Shown piece by piece: positions 32,864-41,729 of a stretch of DNA of 56,542 bases. A program made the translations under genes and the position numbers. The stretch's first letter is position 1. Every line of letters begins with the position of its first letter. The notes below the pieces were generated by a model, which made no database searches, was not told the origin of the DNA, and saw only the letters and a list, made by a program, of their open reading frames with translations. This stretch comes from Gluconacetobacter johannae (GTDB lineage: Bacteria > Pseudomonadota > Alphaproteobacteria > Acetobacterales > Acetobacteraceae), in contig NZ_BAQK01000019.1 of assembly GCF_025994435.1 (NCBI RefSeq), positions 1 to 56,542 of the forward strand. Direction: 5' to 3'.

Positions 32864-33796
32864 TCAGCCACCCGTCCCGTCCCCGGCCGCACCGGCGCGC
32901 AGCAGGGCCATCATCCGGGTCAGTGCGTTGCCGGCCGGGCGATTCCGCAAGGTCACCATCGCATAGGGGCGCAGGATGCGCGGCAGTTGCACCGGCAGTT
33001 CGGCGATGATGCCACGGCGGACGAAGAAGGCGCTGACCCTGTGCGGCAGTACCGCGATCAGCGACGTTTCCGCCAGCATGCAGATGGTGGCGGTCACCGA
33101 CGCGGATTCGACCGGATGCGGCGGAAAGGACAGGCGCTCGACGGTGAATGCCGCGTCGATCGCCCGCCGCATCGGGCTGGTGCCCGGTTGCAGCAGCCAG
33201 CGTTCGCCGACAAGGTCGCGCAGGGCCAGATCGCCGCGCGCCAGCAGCGGATGGTCCGGACCCACGACGATCCGCAGGTCCTCGTCCTCCAGTGTTTCGA
33301 CGTTCAAATCCTCGTTTTCGACAAGGCTGATCGGACGTCCGACCATCAGGTCGATCCGGCCGTTCTGCAACTCCACCAGCAGAACGTCGCTGTTGTCCGT
33401 CGTCAGGGAAATGGACACCCGCGGGTTTTCGCCGATGATGCGGCCGACCGCCGGGGCGACCAGATCGGGCATGGCCGCGACGACCGTGCCGATGCGGACC
33501 ACGCCCGAGATGCCGGTCCGCAATTCGTCAATGTCCTGCTGAAGCCGTCCGATGTCGCTGAGCATCAGGCGGGCGTGACGCGCCACCAGCGAGCCGAAGG
33601 GCGTCGGCACCATCCCCTTGGGCCGGCGCTCGAACAGCGGCACGCCCAGCGTATGCTCGATTTCCTGCAACAGTTTCGTCGCCGTCGGCTGCGACATGTT
33701 CAGAAGGTCCGACGTGCGGTGCAGGTTGCAGCTTTCCTCCAGGCTGAGGACAAGCGTCAGGTGACGGAATTTCAGCCGCGTCAGAAGATGCCGCAT
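32864..33796 (-). CDS. LysR-family transcriptional regulator
   Basis: A 310-residue LysR regulator with the GbpR/PcaQ-like N-terminus 'LKFRHLTLVLSLEESCNLHRTSDLLNMSQP', typed here across the HTH helices, then 'EHTLGVPLFERRPKG'. The effector domain (about 90-300) is complete. The open frame begins at 33853, but ATG 33796 gives the standard start. It lies upstream of denD on the same strand and divergent from an MFS gene, so it probably controls one or both in response to a tetronate. The intergenic region towards the MFS gene carries a C-D repeat copy. Confidence 0.88.
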   Translation of the reverse strand: MRHLLTRLKFRHLTLVLSLEESCNLHRTSDLLNMSQPTATKLLQEIEHTLGVPLFERRPKGMVPTPFGSLVARHARLMLSDIGRLQQDIDELRTGISGVVRIGTVVAAMPDLVAPAVGRIIGENPRVSISLTTDNSDVLLVELQNGRIDLMVGRPISLVENEDLNVETLEDEDLRIVVGPDHPLLARGDLALRDLVGERWLLQPGTSPMRRAIDAAFTVERLSFPPHPVESASVTATICMLAETSLIAVLPHRVSAFFVRRGIIAELPVQLPRILRPYAMVTLRNRPAGNALTRMMALLRAGAAGDGTGG

Positions 33797-34124
33797 CTGT
33801 CTTCCGTACCTAGCGGGTAGTAACCCATATTGTGAAACATAACGACACGGCATAGAGAATCGTAGTAGCTTGTCTCAAGGTATCGCCATCCCCGACCGGG
33901 GTCCAGGGCCTCAGGCCCTGGTGGGTTCGGGCAACGCCCGACCTTTCCTGCCAAAAGCCTCGTCGCTTTCATCGACTGGCATGAATCAAACGCTCTCAAT
34001 GCATCTGTTCCGTTGACGAGGCGTTGCGATCCGGGATGTGACATCATCCGCACCGTAACGCATACGGGCGGCGTCAGATCCCCGATAAGCCGGCGACACG
34101 TCCGGCAGGCAAGGAAGAACGGTC
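33797..34124. other. Divergent intergenic region with repeat, no gene
   Basis: 328 bases between the divergent LysR and MFS genes. Apart from the C-D repeat at 33903-33941 and the AAGGA ribosome-binding site just before 34125, I see no gene and no convincing operator. The stretch 33835-33880 is relatively AT-rich and may hold the LysR promoter. Confidence 0.5.
33903..33941. repeat. Modular palindromic repeat, copy 8 (C-D)
   Basis: C, CCAGGGCCTCAGGCCCTGG (33903-33921), and D, TCGGGCAACGCCCGA (33927-33941). Unusually it lies in a divergent promoter region, not after a gene. Confidence 0.87.
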
Positions 34125-35528
34125 ATGAAAAACCGCCCGCCTCCCGCACATGCGCGGGATACTCACGATATTGTCACGGTGAGGACGCCCCGCCTCGCCC
34201 GGACCGGACGCCTCGCGCTGGTTCTGCTGGTGGCCGGGGGCGCGTTGAATTACGTGGACCGCGCCACCCTGGCCGTCGCCAATCCGCTGATCCGTCACGA
34301 CCTGGGCGTTTCGGTCGCGGGGATGGGGGCGTTGCTGTCGGCCTTCCTGTGGGCCTATGCGCTGGCGCAGTTGCCCGCCGGCCTGCTGGTGGACCGGCTG
34401 GGGCCGCGACGGGTGCTGTCGGCGGGGCTTGCGATCTGGTCGCTGGCGCAATGCCTGGGCGGGCTGGTGACCGGTTTCGGGGCGATGTTCGCCACGCGGC
34501 TATTGCTGGGGGCGGGGGAATCGCCGCAATCCCCCGCCAGCGCGCGGGTGGTGCGGGACTGGTTCGCCGTTCCGGCGCGCGGCACGGCGACGGGGATCTG
34601 GAATTCGGCCTCGACACTGGGCTCGGCGATTTCGGTGCCGCTGCTGACGGTGCTGATGCTGTCGTTCGGCTGGCGCTGGATGTTCGGGATCATGGGCGTG
34701 GTGGGGCTGGTCTTCGCCGGACTGTTCTGGCTGCTGCATCGCGATCCGGCGGATATCGCCCTGACGGAAGGCGAACGCGCGTATCTGCGCGACGACGTGA
34801 ACGCGGTCGGGCGCGGCCCGGTCAGCCTGCGCGAATGGCGCCGGCTGTTCGCGTTCCGGACGACATGGGGCATGATGGCCGGGTTCTTCGGCTGCATCTA
34901 TGTGCTGTGGATCTACAATGCATGGCTGCCGGGCTATCTGGAGATGGACCGGCACATGAGCATCGCGCGCACCGGATGGATCGCGGCCATTCCCTTCCTG
35001 TTCGGCATCGCGGGCAGCCTGTGCGGCGGCCGTCTGGTCGATATGCTGGTCCGGCACGGCGTCTCGCCGGTCGGCAGCCGGAAATATCCGATGATCGTGG
35101 CCTTGCTGGGCACCGCCGGGGCCACCATCCTGGCGGCGGAGGTCGCCAGCAACGCGGTCGCCGTCGGCTGCATCAGCGTGGCGATGTTCCTGCTGTACGT
35201 CTGCACTGCGACGGCGTGGGCGATGGCGCCCGTGGCGGCGCCCGGCCGGTGCACGGCGTCGATCGGGGCGATGCAGAATTGCGGCGGCTATATCGGGGGC
35301 GCCTTCGCCCCGGTCGTGACCGGCCTGCTGGGGCAGGCCACCGGATCGTTCCGGACGGCGCTGTGGGCCGGGGCCGGCGTCGCGATCCTGGCCGCGCTGG
35401 CCTATGGATTGCTGATCGGCGATCCGATCGACGAAGCCGCGCTGGCGCGTGAAACGCCAACCCGCGCCCGGACGGGGGACGACAAGGCGGCGTGGAACCC
35501 TGGCGTGCCTGCGCGTGAATCGTCGTAG
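34125..35528 (+). CDS. MFS transporter, ACS type
   Basis: A 467-residue carrier with 12 predicted helices. 'NYVDRATLAVANPLI' in TM1, 'GLLVDRLGPRRVL' in the 2-3 loop and 'LLLGAGESPQSPASARVV' are ACS-family blocks, very like the carrier at 23706. It is transcribed divergently from the LysR gene, a common arrangement for a regulator and its permease, so it probably imports the effector of that regulator. AAGGA precedes the start. The C-terminal 30 residues are hydrophilic. Confidence 0.87.
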   Translation: MKNRPPPAHARDTHDIVTVRTPRLARTGRLALVLLVAGGALNYVDRATLAVANPLIRHDLGVSVAGMGALLSAFLWAYALAQLPAGLLVDRLGPRRVLSAGLAIWSLAQCLGGLVTGFGAMFATRLLLGAGESPQSPASARVVRDWFAVPARGTATGIWNSASTLGSAISVPLLTVLMLSFGWRWMFGIMGVVGLVFAGLFWLLHRDPADIALTEGERAYLRDDVNAVGRGPVSLREWRRLFAFRTTWGMMAGFFGCIYVLWIYNAWLPGYLEMDRHMSIARTGWIAAIPFLFGIAGSLCGGRLVDMLVRHGVSPVGSRKYPMIVALLGTAGATILAAEVASNAVAVGCISVAMFLLYVCTATAWAMAPVAAPGRCTASIGAMQNCGGYIGGAFAPVVTGLLGQATGSFRTALWAGAGVAILAALAYGLLIGDPIDEAALARETPTRARTGDDKAAWNPGVPARESS

Positions 35529-35554
35529 GCCGCGCGTCGCGGGCAGGGATGGAC

Positions 35555-35806
35555 TTACCCGAATGACGGCGCGCATCCTTCGGGTTTCAGGACACGCGTC
35601 GTCGATGCGGGTGATTTTTCGAGGAAGTGATCGGCTCGAGTCGGCCTTGCTACGAGGTTTCCCCCGCAATTGGGACACCGTCCCCCTAACCTGTTCTCCG
35701 CGCAGCTTACGCAGAAGGTGCATTCAAAAGAGCAGATCAGTGCGCCCATGTCTGACGGCGGCAAGTCCCTGTCGCAACATTCGCAGTTCGGCCGCATCTC
35801 AAGCAT
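35555..35806 (-). CDS. DUF1272 small cysteine-rich protein
   Basis: An 83-residue protein with a zinc-ribbon-like arrangement: 'CECCDRDLP', 'ICSFECTFCVSCAE' and 'GRCPNCGG' give eight or more cysteines in CxxC-like spacing, matching DUF1272. Function is unknown; metal binding is likely. The frame is open far upstream, but ATG 35806 is preceded by GGAACGAG and the family begins with 'MLEMRPNCE'. It is convergent with the MFS gene and divergent from a GNAT gene. Confidence 0.82.
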   Translation of the reverse strand: MLEMRPNCECCDRDLPPSDMGALICSFECTFCVSCAENRLGGRCPNCGGNLVARPTRADHFLEKSPASTTRVLKPEGCAPSFG

Positions 35807-35901
35807 CTCGTTCCCTTCCGCCGTTTGCCGAGACTGACATTGACAGCTATCCGGATGTCCGTAAACGCTGGCGCGTGTCCGCCGGATGATATGGGAACGC
35901 C

Positions 35902-36378
35902 ATGCTGGAAAAGGGACAAAAAGAGGTTTCGCTACGCCCGGCGCTGGTTCAGGAAGCGGAAAGCCTGACGGGGTTGTGTCTCCGTTCCAAAGCCGTTTGG
36001 GGATATGACGCGGCATTCCTGGATGCGTGCCGGAGCGAACTCGAAATTTCTCCGGACGATATTCTGTCCTCGCTGGTCTATGTGGCGGAAAATGACGGAT
36101 CTGTCGTCGGCGTTGCGCGATTGACGGTTGATGGAGAAACGGCGGAACTCGAAAAACTTTTTGTTGATCCCGCTTTTCTGAATCTGGGCGTCGGGCGTGG
36201 CCTGTTCGCGTGGGCGGTCGCCGCCGCGCGTACGCACGGCGCACGGACCATGCACATCGAATCCGATCCCGGTGCGGCGGCGTTCTATCGGCGCATGGGG
36301 GCACAGGATGCCGGCAAGGTCGCATCAGGGTCGATCCCCGGACGATTTATTCCATGCCTGAAGGTCGATTTGCGGTAA
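35902..36378 (+). CDS. GNAT-family N-acetyltransferase
   Basis: A 158-residue acetyltransferase. The acetyl-CoA motif is 'VDPAFLNLGVGRGLFAWAV' (about 92-110), and the later 'HIESDPGAAAFYRRMGA' is the usual beta5-alpha4 region. The substrate cannot be read from sequence. It interrupts the C4 cluster together with the DUF1272 gene, and both are AT-richer than their neighbours, hinting at an insertion. Confidence 0.85.
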   Translation: MLEKGQKEVSLRPALVQEAESLTGLCLRSKAVWGYDAAFLDACRSELEISPDDILSSLVYVAENDGSVVGVARLTVDGETAELEKLFVDPAFLNLGVGRGLFAWAVAAARTHGARTMHIESDPGAAAFYRRMGAQDAGKVASGSIPGRFIPCLKVDLR

Positions 36379-36462
36379 GGAATGATGCAAACGGCATGCC
36401 TCGGGACGCGGTCCTGAAACCCGCCAAGGCAGTCTTTTGAATCCGGTCATGGATCGGTGAGT

Positions 36463-36477
36463 TCGGGCAACGCCCGA
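36463..36477. repeat. Decayed modular repeat, copy 9 (D only)
   Basis: D, TCGGGCAACGCCCGA, is intact. Upstream 'tcctgaaacccgccaa' and a corrupted B module are remnants of A and B, and C is missing. It sits between the convergent GNAT and otnI genes. Confidence 0.6.
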
Positions 36478-36486
36478 TGCGTCGTG

Positions 36487-37284
36487 CTACGGCGAGGGGG
36501 CGCTGCGTCCGCGCCAGGGTTCGATCCAGCCCAGCCCCGCGCGCATCGTCCCACGGGGGCGGTATTCGCATCCGACCCAGCCGGCGTAGCCAAGCGTATC
36601 CAGCAGGCGGAACAGGTACGGGTAGGCCAGTTCCCCGTCGTCGGGTTCGTGCCGGTCGGGCACGCCGGCCGCCTGGACATGGCCGATCACCGGCATCAGC
36701 GCGCGCAGGCGGGTGGCGACGTCGCCCTGCATGATCTGGGCATGATAGAGGTCGAACTGGACCCGGACATTGTCCGCGCCCACGGCGGCGCAGACCGCCG
36801 CAGCGTCTTCCTGGCGGGTCAGGAAATATCCAGGCATGTCGCGGGTGTTGATCGCTTCCAGCACGATCGTCACGCCGGCGTCGCGCGCCTGGCGGGCGGC
36901 GTGGGCAATGTTGTCCACATAGACGTCGTGATGCCGGGCGCGTGCGTCCCCATCGGGGCACAGGCCGGCCATCACATGCAGGCGGCGGTTGCCCAGGACG
37001 GCCGCATAGGCCAGCGCGGTCTCGATACTGCGGCGGAACTCGTCCTGCCGCCCCGGCAGGGCGGCCAGGCCGCGTTCGCCCGCCGCCCAGTCCCCCGGCG
37101 GGGCATTGAACAGCGCCATCGCCAGATCGTTGTCGCGCAGGCGGGCCTGGATCTCGGACGCGGGATGCGCGTAGGGAAACAGGAACTCGACACCGCGAAA
37201 CCCGTCCGCGGCCGCGGCGGCGAAACGGTCCAGGAAGTCGCATTCGACGTAATTCATCGTCAGGTTGGCGGCGAAGGCGGGCAT
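36487..37284 (-). CDS. otnI: 2-oxo-tetronate isomerase (hydroxypyruvate isomerase family)
   Basis: A 265-residue Hyi-family TIM barrel. The family hallmark 'INTRDMPGYFL' is present with its metal-binding Glu just before it (VLEA), and 'VQFDLYHAQIMQGD', 'GHVQAAGVPDRHEP' and 'GCEYRPRG' supply the other ligands. In the tetronate pathway OtnI converts 2-oxo-tetronate to 3-oxo-tetronate. It is followed in the same operon by OtnC, OtnK and LtnD, the gene set that defines the pathway, so plain hydroxypyruvate isomerase is less likely. Start ATG 37284 has AAGGA upstream. Confidence 0.9.
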   Translation of the reverse strand: MPAFAANLTMNYVECDFLDRFAAAAADGFRGVEFLFPYAHPASEIQARLRDNDLAMALFNAPPGDWAAGERGLAALPGRQDEFRRSIETALAYAAVLGNRRLHVMAGLCPDGDARARHHDVYVDNIAHAARQARDAGVTIVLEAINTRDMPGYFLTRQEDAAAVCAAVGADNVRVQFDLYHAQIMQGDVATRLRALMPVIGHVQAAGVPDRHEPDDGELAYPYLFRLLDTLGYAGWVGCEYRPRGTMRAGLGWIEPWRGRSAPSP

Positions 37285-37320
37285 GGCGCGGGATATCCTT
37301 GCTGTCGGCGCACGAAACAA

Positions 37321-37962
37321 TCAGGGCCAGGTCACGCCGAAGGCTTGGCACAGATCGGCAAGCTGCTCCGGCCCCAGCGGGGCGGGGCGGGGAAGGGTCA
37401 TCAGCCACAGGCGCGCCGTTTCCTCCAGCTCCTCCAGCGCGTCCGCCGCCTGGGTGACGCTGGCCCCCCACAGGACCGGGCCCAGGCGTTCCAGCATCAC
37501 GCCCCGGACATGGCGCGCGAGCGCGCCCACCTGCTCGGCCACCGCCGGCGCCCCCGGCCGGTCGTAGGCGATCAGCGGAATCCGCCCGACCTTCATCACC
37601 TGATAGGGGGTGATCGGCGGCAGGATGGCATCGGGCGCATGCACGCCCGCCAGCGTCAGCGCCACCAGATGGGTGGAATGGGTGTGGACCACGCCATGGC
37701 AGTCGGGGCGGTTGTCATAGATCCGCCGGTGCAGCGCCAGCGTCTTGGACGGGCGGTCGCCGGATATCCAGTCGCCATTGGACGAGATCCGCGCGATGGC
37801 GGCGGGGTCGAGCCGCCCCAGGCAGGCGTCGGTCGGCGTGACCAGCCAGCCGTCCTCGAGGCGGACGCTGATATTGCCCGAACTGCCCACCGTATAGCCA
37901 CGCCGGTGCAGGTTCCACCCGATCAGGCAGATCTCCTCGCGCCGCATGCCCTCCACGCTCAT
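37321..37962 (-). CDS. otnC: 3-oxo-tetronate 4-phosphate decarboxylase (class II aldolase family)
   Basis: A 213-residue class II aldolase/adducin-fold protein. The zinc site HTHSTH is at 93-98, and 'SSGNISVR' (27-34) is the phosphate-binding loop. A third zinc histidine is expected near 'ALARHVRGVM'. OtnC decarboxylates 3-oxo-tetronate 4-phosphate to dihydroxyacetone phosphate. The start overlaps the otnK stop as ATGA, so the kinase and decarboxylase are translationally coupled. Fuculose-phosphate aldolase is the generic alternative but does not fit the context. Confidence 0.9.
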   Translation of the reverse strand: MSVEGMRREEICLIGWNLHRRGYTVGSSGNISVRLEDGWLVTPTDACLGRLDPAAIARISSNGDWISGDRPSKTLALHRRIYDNRPDCHGVVHTHSTHLVALTLAGVHAPDAILPPITPYQVMKVGRIPLIAYDRPGAPAVAEQVGALARHVRGVMLERLGPVLWGASVTQAADALEELEETARLWLMTLPRPAPLGPEQLADLCQAFGVTWP

Positions 37963-39272
37963 GATCCCACCCTCATCGCGTCCGCCGCGTCCGATCCTGC
38001 CAGCGCCGCCACGGCCTCGGCAAAGAAATCCGGCCCGCCGAAATTGCCCGATTTCAGCGCGAAGCCCATCCGGTCCGGCCCCAGGCTGACGGTGGCCGGC
38101 ACCCCCGGCGCGATCGGCGCCCCGATCCGCAGCATCTCCACCCCCAGCGCCAGGACCACGGCGCCCGAGGTCTCGCCGCCCGCCACCACGAAATGCCGCA
38201 CGCCCTGTTCGCGCAACCCTTGGGCCAGGTCGCCCATCGTGTGCTCGATCATCGCGCCGGCGGCCTGCACCCCCAGGCGGCGCTGCACCACCGCGACCTC
38301 ATCGGCCGGGCCGGTGGCATAGATCAGCGGCGTGCCGATGCTGCGCCGGGCGAAAGCCAGTGCGCGGGCCACCACCGGCTCGCCCGCCGCCAGCAGCATG
38401 GGGTCGATCCGGAAGGCCGGTCGGCCGTCCTGTAGCCACTGCGCGACCTGCCGGTTGGTCATGTCGGACGCGCTGCCGGCCAGCACCGCGCAGCGGCCGG
38501 CGATGCGGGGCAGCACGGTCGCGTCCTGCGCCGGCAGCAGGCCCTGCCGGCGGAAATTGGCGGGCAGGCCCATCGCCATGCCCGACCCGCCGGTCACCAG
38601 CGGATGGTCGGCGCAGGCCTCGCCCAGCACCAGCAGGTCCCGCTCGTCCAGCGCGTCGGCGATGGCCATGCCGGCGCCCTCGGCCCGCAACTGCGCGAGG
38701 CGCGCACGCACGGCCTCGGCCCCCCGCGCCACCACCTGATGCGCGACCAGCCCCACCGTTGCCTCGGTCTGCGCCTGCAACACCCGCACCAGGCTGGGGT
38801 CGCGCATCGGCGTCAGGGGGTGGTTTCGCATCCCGCTCTCGCTCAGCAGCACGTCCCCCACGAACAGATAGCCCTTGTAGACCGTGCGCTGATTGGCGGG
38901 AAAGGCCGGGCAGGCGATGGCCAGCGATGTCCCCGTGGCCGCCATCAGGGCCTGGGTCACCGGGCCGATGTTGCCCGCCGGCGTCGAATCGAAGGTCGAG
39001 CAGTATTTGAAGAAGATCTGCCGGCATCCCCTGGCGCGCAGCCACGCCAGGGCGGCCAGCGATTGGTCGACGGCCTCGTGCGCCGGAACGGTCCGGGTCT
39101 TGAGCGCGACGACGATCGCATCGGCCGCGATGTCGTCCAGCTTCGCATCGTCCTGCACCCCGATGGTCTGCACCGTACGCATCCCGCCCGCCACCAGCGT
39201 GCTGGCCAGGTCGGTCGCGCCGGTGAAATCGTCGGCGATGCAGCCCAGCAGGGGCCGGTGGGCCTGCGTCAT
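37959..39272 (-). CDS. otnK: 3-oxo-tetronate kinase (DUF1537 / four-carbon acid sugar kinase)
   Basis: A 437-residue ATP-dependent kinase of the former DUF1537 family. The N-terminal domain begins with ADDFTGATD (13-21), and 'FFKYCSTFDSTPAGNIG' is the substrate-binding segment. The C-terminal nucleotide-binding domain has 'VVAGGETSGAVV' and ends with 'LKSGNFGGPDFF', both diagnostic. OtnK phosphorylates 3-oxo-tetronate at O4. The long frame upstream is a shadow; ATG 39272 overlaps the ltnD stop as ATGA. Together with OtnI and OtnC it completes the conversion to dihydroxyacetone phosphate. Confidence 0.93.
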   Translation of the reverse strand: MTQAHRPLLGCIADDFTGATDLASTLVAGGMRTVQTIGVQDDAKLDDIAADAIVVALKTRTVPAHEAVDQSLAALAWLRARGCRQIFFKYCSTFDSTPAGNIGPVTQALMAATGTSLAIACPAFPANQRTVYKGYLFVGDVLLSESGMRNHPLTPMRDPSLVRVLQAQTEATVGLVAHQVVARGAEAVRARLAQLRAEGAGMAIADALDERDLLVLGEACADHPLVTGGSGMAMGLPANFRRQGLLPAQDATVLPRIAGRCAVLAGSASDMTNRQVAQWLQDGRPAFRIDPMLLAAGEPVVARALAFARRSIGTPLIYATGPADEVAVVQRRLGVQAAGAMIEHTMGDLAQGLREQGVRHFVVAGGETSGAVVLALGVEMLRIGAPIAPGVPATVSLGPDRMGFALKSGNFGGPDFFAEAVAALAGSDAADAMRVGS

Positions 39273-40198
39273 GACGCCGCTCCCCCTGCGTTGCCGTTCC
39301 CGGCCGGGCGGTCCGCGCCCGGCAGGGCAATGCCCGGAAAGATCTTGATGACGGCGGAATCGTCCTCGCGCCCCAGCCCGGCGGCGGCGGCCTGAAGGAA
39401 CATCTGGTGCGCGGCCGAGGCCAGCGGCAGCGGAAAGCGCGCGGCGCGGGCGGTGTCCAGCACCAGGCCCAGGTCCTTGACGAAGATATCGACCGCCGAC
39501 AGCGGCGTATAATCCCCGGCCAGCACATGGGCCATGCGGTTCTCGAACATCCAGGAATTGCCGGCGCTGTGGGTGATGATGTCGTACACCGTCTTCGGGT
39601 CGGCCCCTTCGCGCAGGCCCAGCGCCATGGCCTCGGCGGCGGCGGCGATATGCACCCCGGCCAGCAACTGGTTGATGATCTTGATCCGCGTGCCCAGCCC
39701 CACCCGGTCGCCCACGCGATAGACCCGGCCGGCGATCGCCGGCAGCACGTCCCGCGCCCGGTCGTAGGCCTCGGGCGGGCCGGAGGTCATCAGTGTCATC
39801 TCGCCCGTCGCGGCCTTCGCCGCCCCGCCCGACATCGGCGCGTCCAGCAGCCACACGCCCCCGGCGCGCAGCCGGGTTTCCAGCGCCTCGATCGCGGCGG
39901 GGGCGACGGTCGCGCAGGCGATGACCAGCCCGCCCGGCCGCATCGCGGCGAACGCGCCGTCGGGGCCGAACAGCACGGCGTCGGTCTGGTCCGCGTTCAC
40001 CACCAGCACGATGACGATGTCGCACGCCTCGGCCACGCCGGCGGGGGTGGCGCTGGCCGTACCCCCCTGCGCGGCGAAAGCCGCCAGCACCTCGGGCCGG
40101 ATGTCGCAGGCATGCACGGCGTATCCGGCCCGCAGCAGCGATTGCGCGACGCCCAGCCCCATGGCGCCCAGGCCGATGACCCCGATGGAGGGTTTCAT
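39269..40198 (-). CDS. ltnD: L-threonate dehydrogenase (3-hydroxyisobutyrate dehydrogenase family)
   Basis: A 309-residue beta-hydroxyacid dehydrogenase. GLGAMG at 9-14 binds NAD, DAPMSGG at 119-125 is the substrate-binding block, and K173 (RIKIINQLL) is the catalytic lysine. LtnD oxidises L-threonate to 2-oxo-tetronate. It is the first enzyme gene of the otn operon. ATG 40198 is preferred over 40222 because AGGAAGG lies upstream at normal spacing. Tartronate semialdehyde reductase would have similar motifs; the operon argues for LtnD. Confidence 0.9.
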   Translation of the reverse strand: MKPSIGVIGLGAMGLGVAQSLLRAGYAVHACDIRPEVLAAFAAQGGTASATPAGVAEACDIVIVLVVNADQTDAVLFGPDGAFAAMRPGGLVIACATVAPAAIEALETRLRAGGVWLLDAPMSGGAAKAATGEMTLMTSGPPEAYDRARDVLPAIAGRVYRVGDRVGLGTRIKIINQLLAGVHIAAAAEAMALGLREGADPKTVYDIITHSAGNSWMFENRMAHVLAGDYTPLSAVDIFVKDLGLVLDTARAARFPLPLASAAHQMFLQAAAAGLGREDDSAVIKIFPGIALPGADRPAGNGNAGGAAS

Positions 40199-40241
40199 GA
40201 TGTGCTGTCCTTCCTGTTTCACGACCGGTGAAGGTGGCGGC

Positions 40242-41600
40242 CTACATCGCGGCCTTGCTGCGATCCGTCATCAGGCTCAGCGCCACCGCCGCGACGACCC
40301 CGCCGAAGACCAGGTACCCCGCCACCGCGTAGCCGCTGCCCGACCAGGCCAGCAGAACCGCCGCAACCAGCGGCGCCGGGCCGCCCGCGACCAGCGAGGA
40401 CATCTGGTAGCCCAGCCCCGCGCCCGAATATCGGATATTCACTGGAAACTGCTCGGAAATCAGCGACGCCTGCGCCCCGTACTGCAACGCATGCGGCAGC
40501 AGCGACAGCGCGATGGCGATGAAGATCAGCATGGTATTGCCGGAATTCAGGATCCGGAAATACGGAAAGGCCATCAGCACCAGTACGGCGCAGCCGATAT
40601 AATACATCCTTCGCCGGCCGATGCGATCGGCGGCCACGGCGCAGACCGGCAGCAGGATCATGTCGATCACCGCCGCGACCAGCGTCGCCGACAGCACGAA
40701 GGTGCGGGTGACATGGGCGGTGGTGGTGGCATAATCGAAGATGAAGGCGGTGAAGATATAAAACGGCATCTGTTCGGACATACGCAGGAACGCGATCATG
40801 ATGATTTCGCGCCAGTACCCGCGCAGCACCGTGCCCACCGGGCTGGCCTCGATCCGCTTCTCCCGCAGGGCCTGGGCGAACGACGGCGTCTCGCGGATCG
40901 ACAGCCGCACCAGCAGGCCGACGATGACCAGTATCCCGGACAGCAGGAACGGAATGCGCCACCCGCCCACCAGGAAATCGGGGCCGGTCAGCAGGCTGGC
41001 GCCCATCACCGCCGACGTGGACAGGATCAGCCCGATCGAGGTGCCGACCTGCGGCCATGCCCCGGCGGCCCCCCGCCGGTCCTGCTCGCCCCATTCCAGC
41101 GACATCAGCGCCGCCCCGCCCCATTCCCCGCCGACGCCGAAGCCCTGGACGACCCGCAGCGTCACCAGCAGCGCCGGCGCCCACAGGCCGATCCGGTCGT
41201 AGGACGGAAGGATGCCGATCAGGAAGGTGGCCAGGCCGCTGAGGGTCAGGGTGACGATCAGGGTGGTCTTGCGGCCCACCCGGTCGCCGAAATGCCCGAA
41301 GACCGCCGCCCCGATCGGGCGGATGAGGAATGCGACGCCGAACGAGGCGAAGGACAGCATCAGCGACACCAGCCGGTTGTGGCTGGGAAAGAACAGATGC
41401 GGGAACACCAGGGCCGCCGTAGCGCCGTAGATGTAATATTCATACCATTCGATGGTGGTGCCGATCAGGCTGCCGACCGATGCCCGGCGCCGTTGCCGCC
41501 GGGCATCGGGCGCCTGCGCCATGCGCTGCACCTCCGCGCCGGCATCGGAAAGGGGTGGGGCGCCGATGCCGGCGCCGCGTGACATCGTCAGATCGTTCAT
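40242..41600 (-). CDS. MHS-family MFS carrier, probable tetronate:H+ symporter
   Basis: A 452-residue metabolite:H+ symporter. After a hydrophilic N-terminus, TM1 has the MHS signature 'IGTTIEWYEYYIYG', and 'GHFGDRVGRKTTLI' and 'GFGVGGEWGGAALMSLEW' follow. It lies upstream of ltnD in the same direction, so it is the likely importer of L-threonate or D-erythronate for the otn enzymes. AAGGA precedes the start. It belongs to a different MFS family from the three ACS carriers in the cluster. Confidence 0.88.
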   Translation of the reverse strand: MNDLTMSRGAGIGAPPLSDAGAEVQRMAQAPDARRQRRRASVGSLIGTTIEWYEYYIYGATAALVFPHLFFPSHNRLVSLMLSFASFGVAFLIRPIGAAVFGHFGDRVGRKTTLIVTLTLSGLATFLIGILPSYDRIGLWAPALLVTLRVVQGFGVGGEWGGAALMSLEWGEQDRRGAAGAWPQVGTSIGLILSTSAVMGASLLTGPDFLVGGWRIPFLLSGILVIVGLLVRLSIRETPSFAQALREKRIEASPVGTVLRGYWREIIMIAFLRMSEQMPFYIFTAFIFDYATTTAHVTRTFVLSATLVAAVIDMILLPVCAVAADRIGRRRMYYIGCAVLVLMAFPYFRILNSGNTMLIFIAIALSLLPHALQYGAQASLISEQFPVNIRYSGAGLGYQMSSLVAGGPAPLVAAVLLAWSGSGYAVAGYLVFGGVVAAVALSLMTDRSKAAM

Positions 41601-41686
41601 GTCCAGAGTCCTTCGACACGTTCTTGTACCGCGGAAGGCGGCTTGTTTTTGTCTGTCGTCGGCGCAGGCAGTCTATCGAACGGGGG

Positions 41687-41725
41687 CCAGGGCTTCAGGC
41701 CCTGGTGGGCTCGGGCGAAGCCCGA
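41687..41725. repeat. Modular palindromic repeat, copy 10 (C-D variant)
   Basis: C variant CCAGGGCTTCAGGCCCTGG (41687-41705) and D variant TCGGGCGAAGCCCGA (41711-41725). It begins four bases beyond the stop of the minus-strand dehydrogenase gene. Confidence 0.85.
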
Positions 41726-41729
41726 CTCA

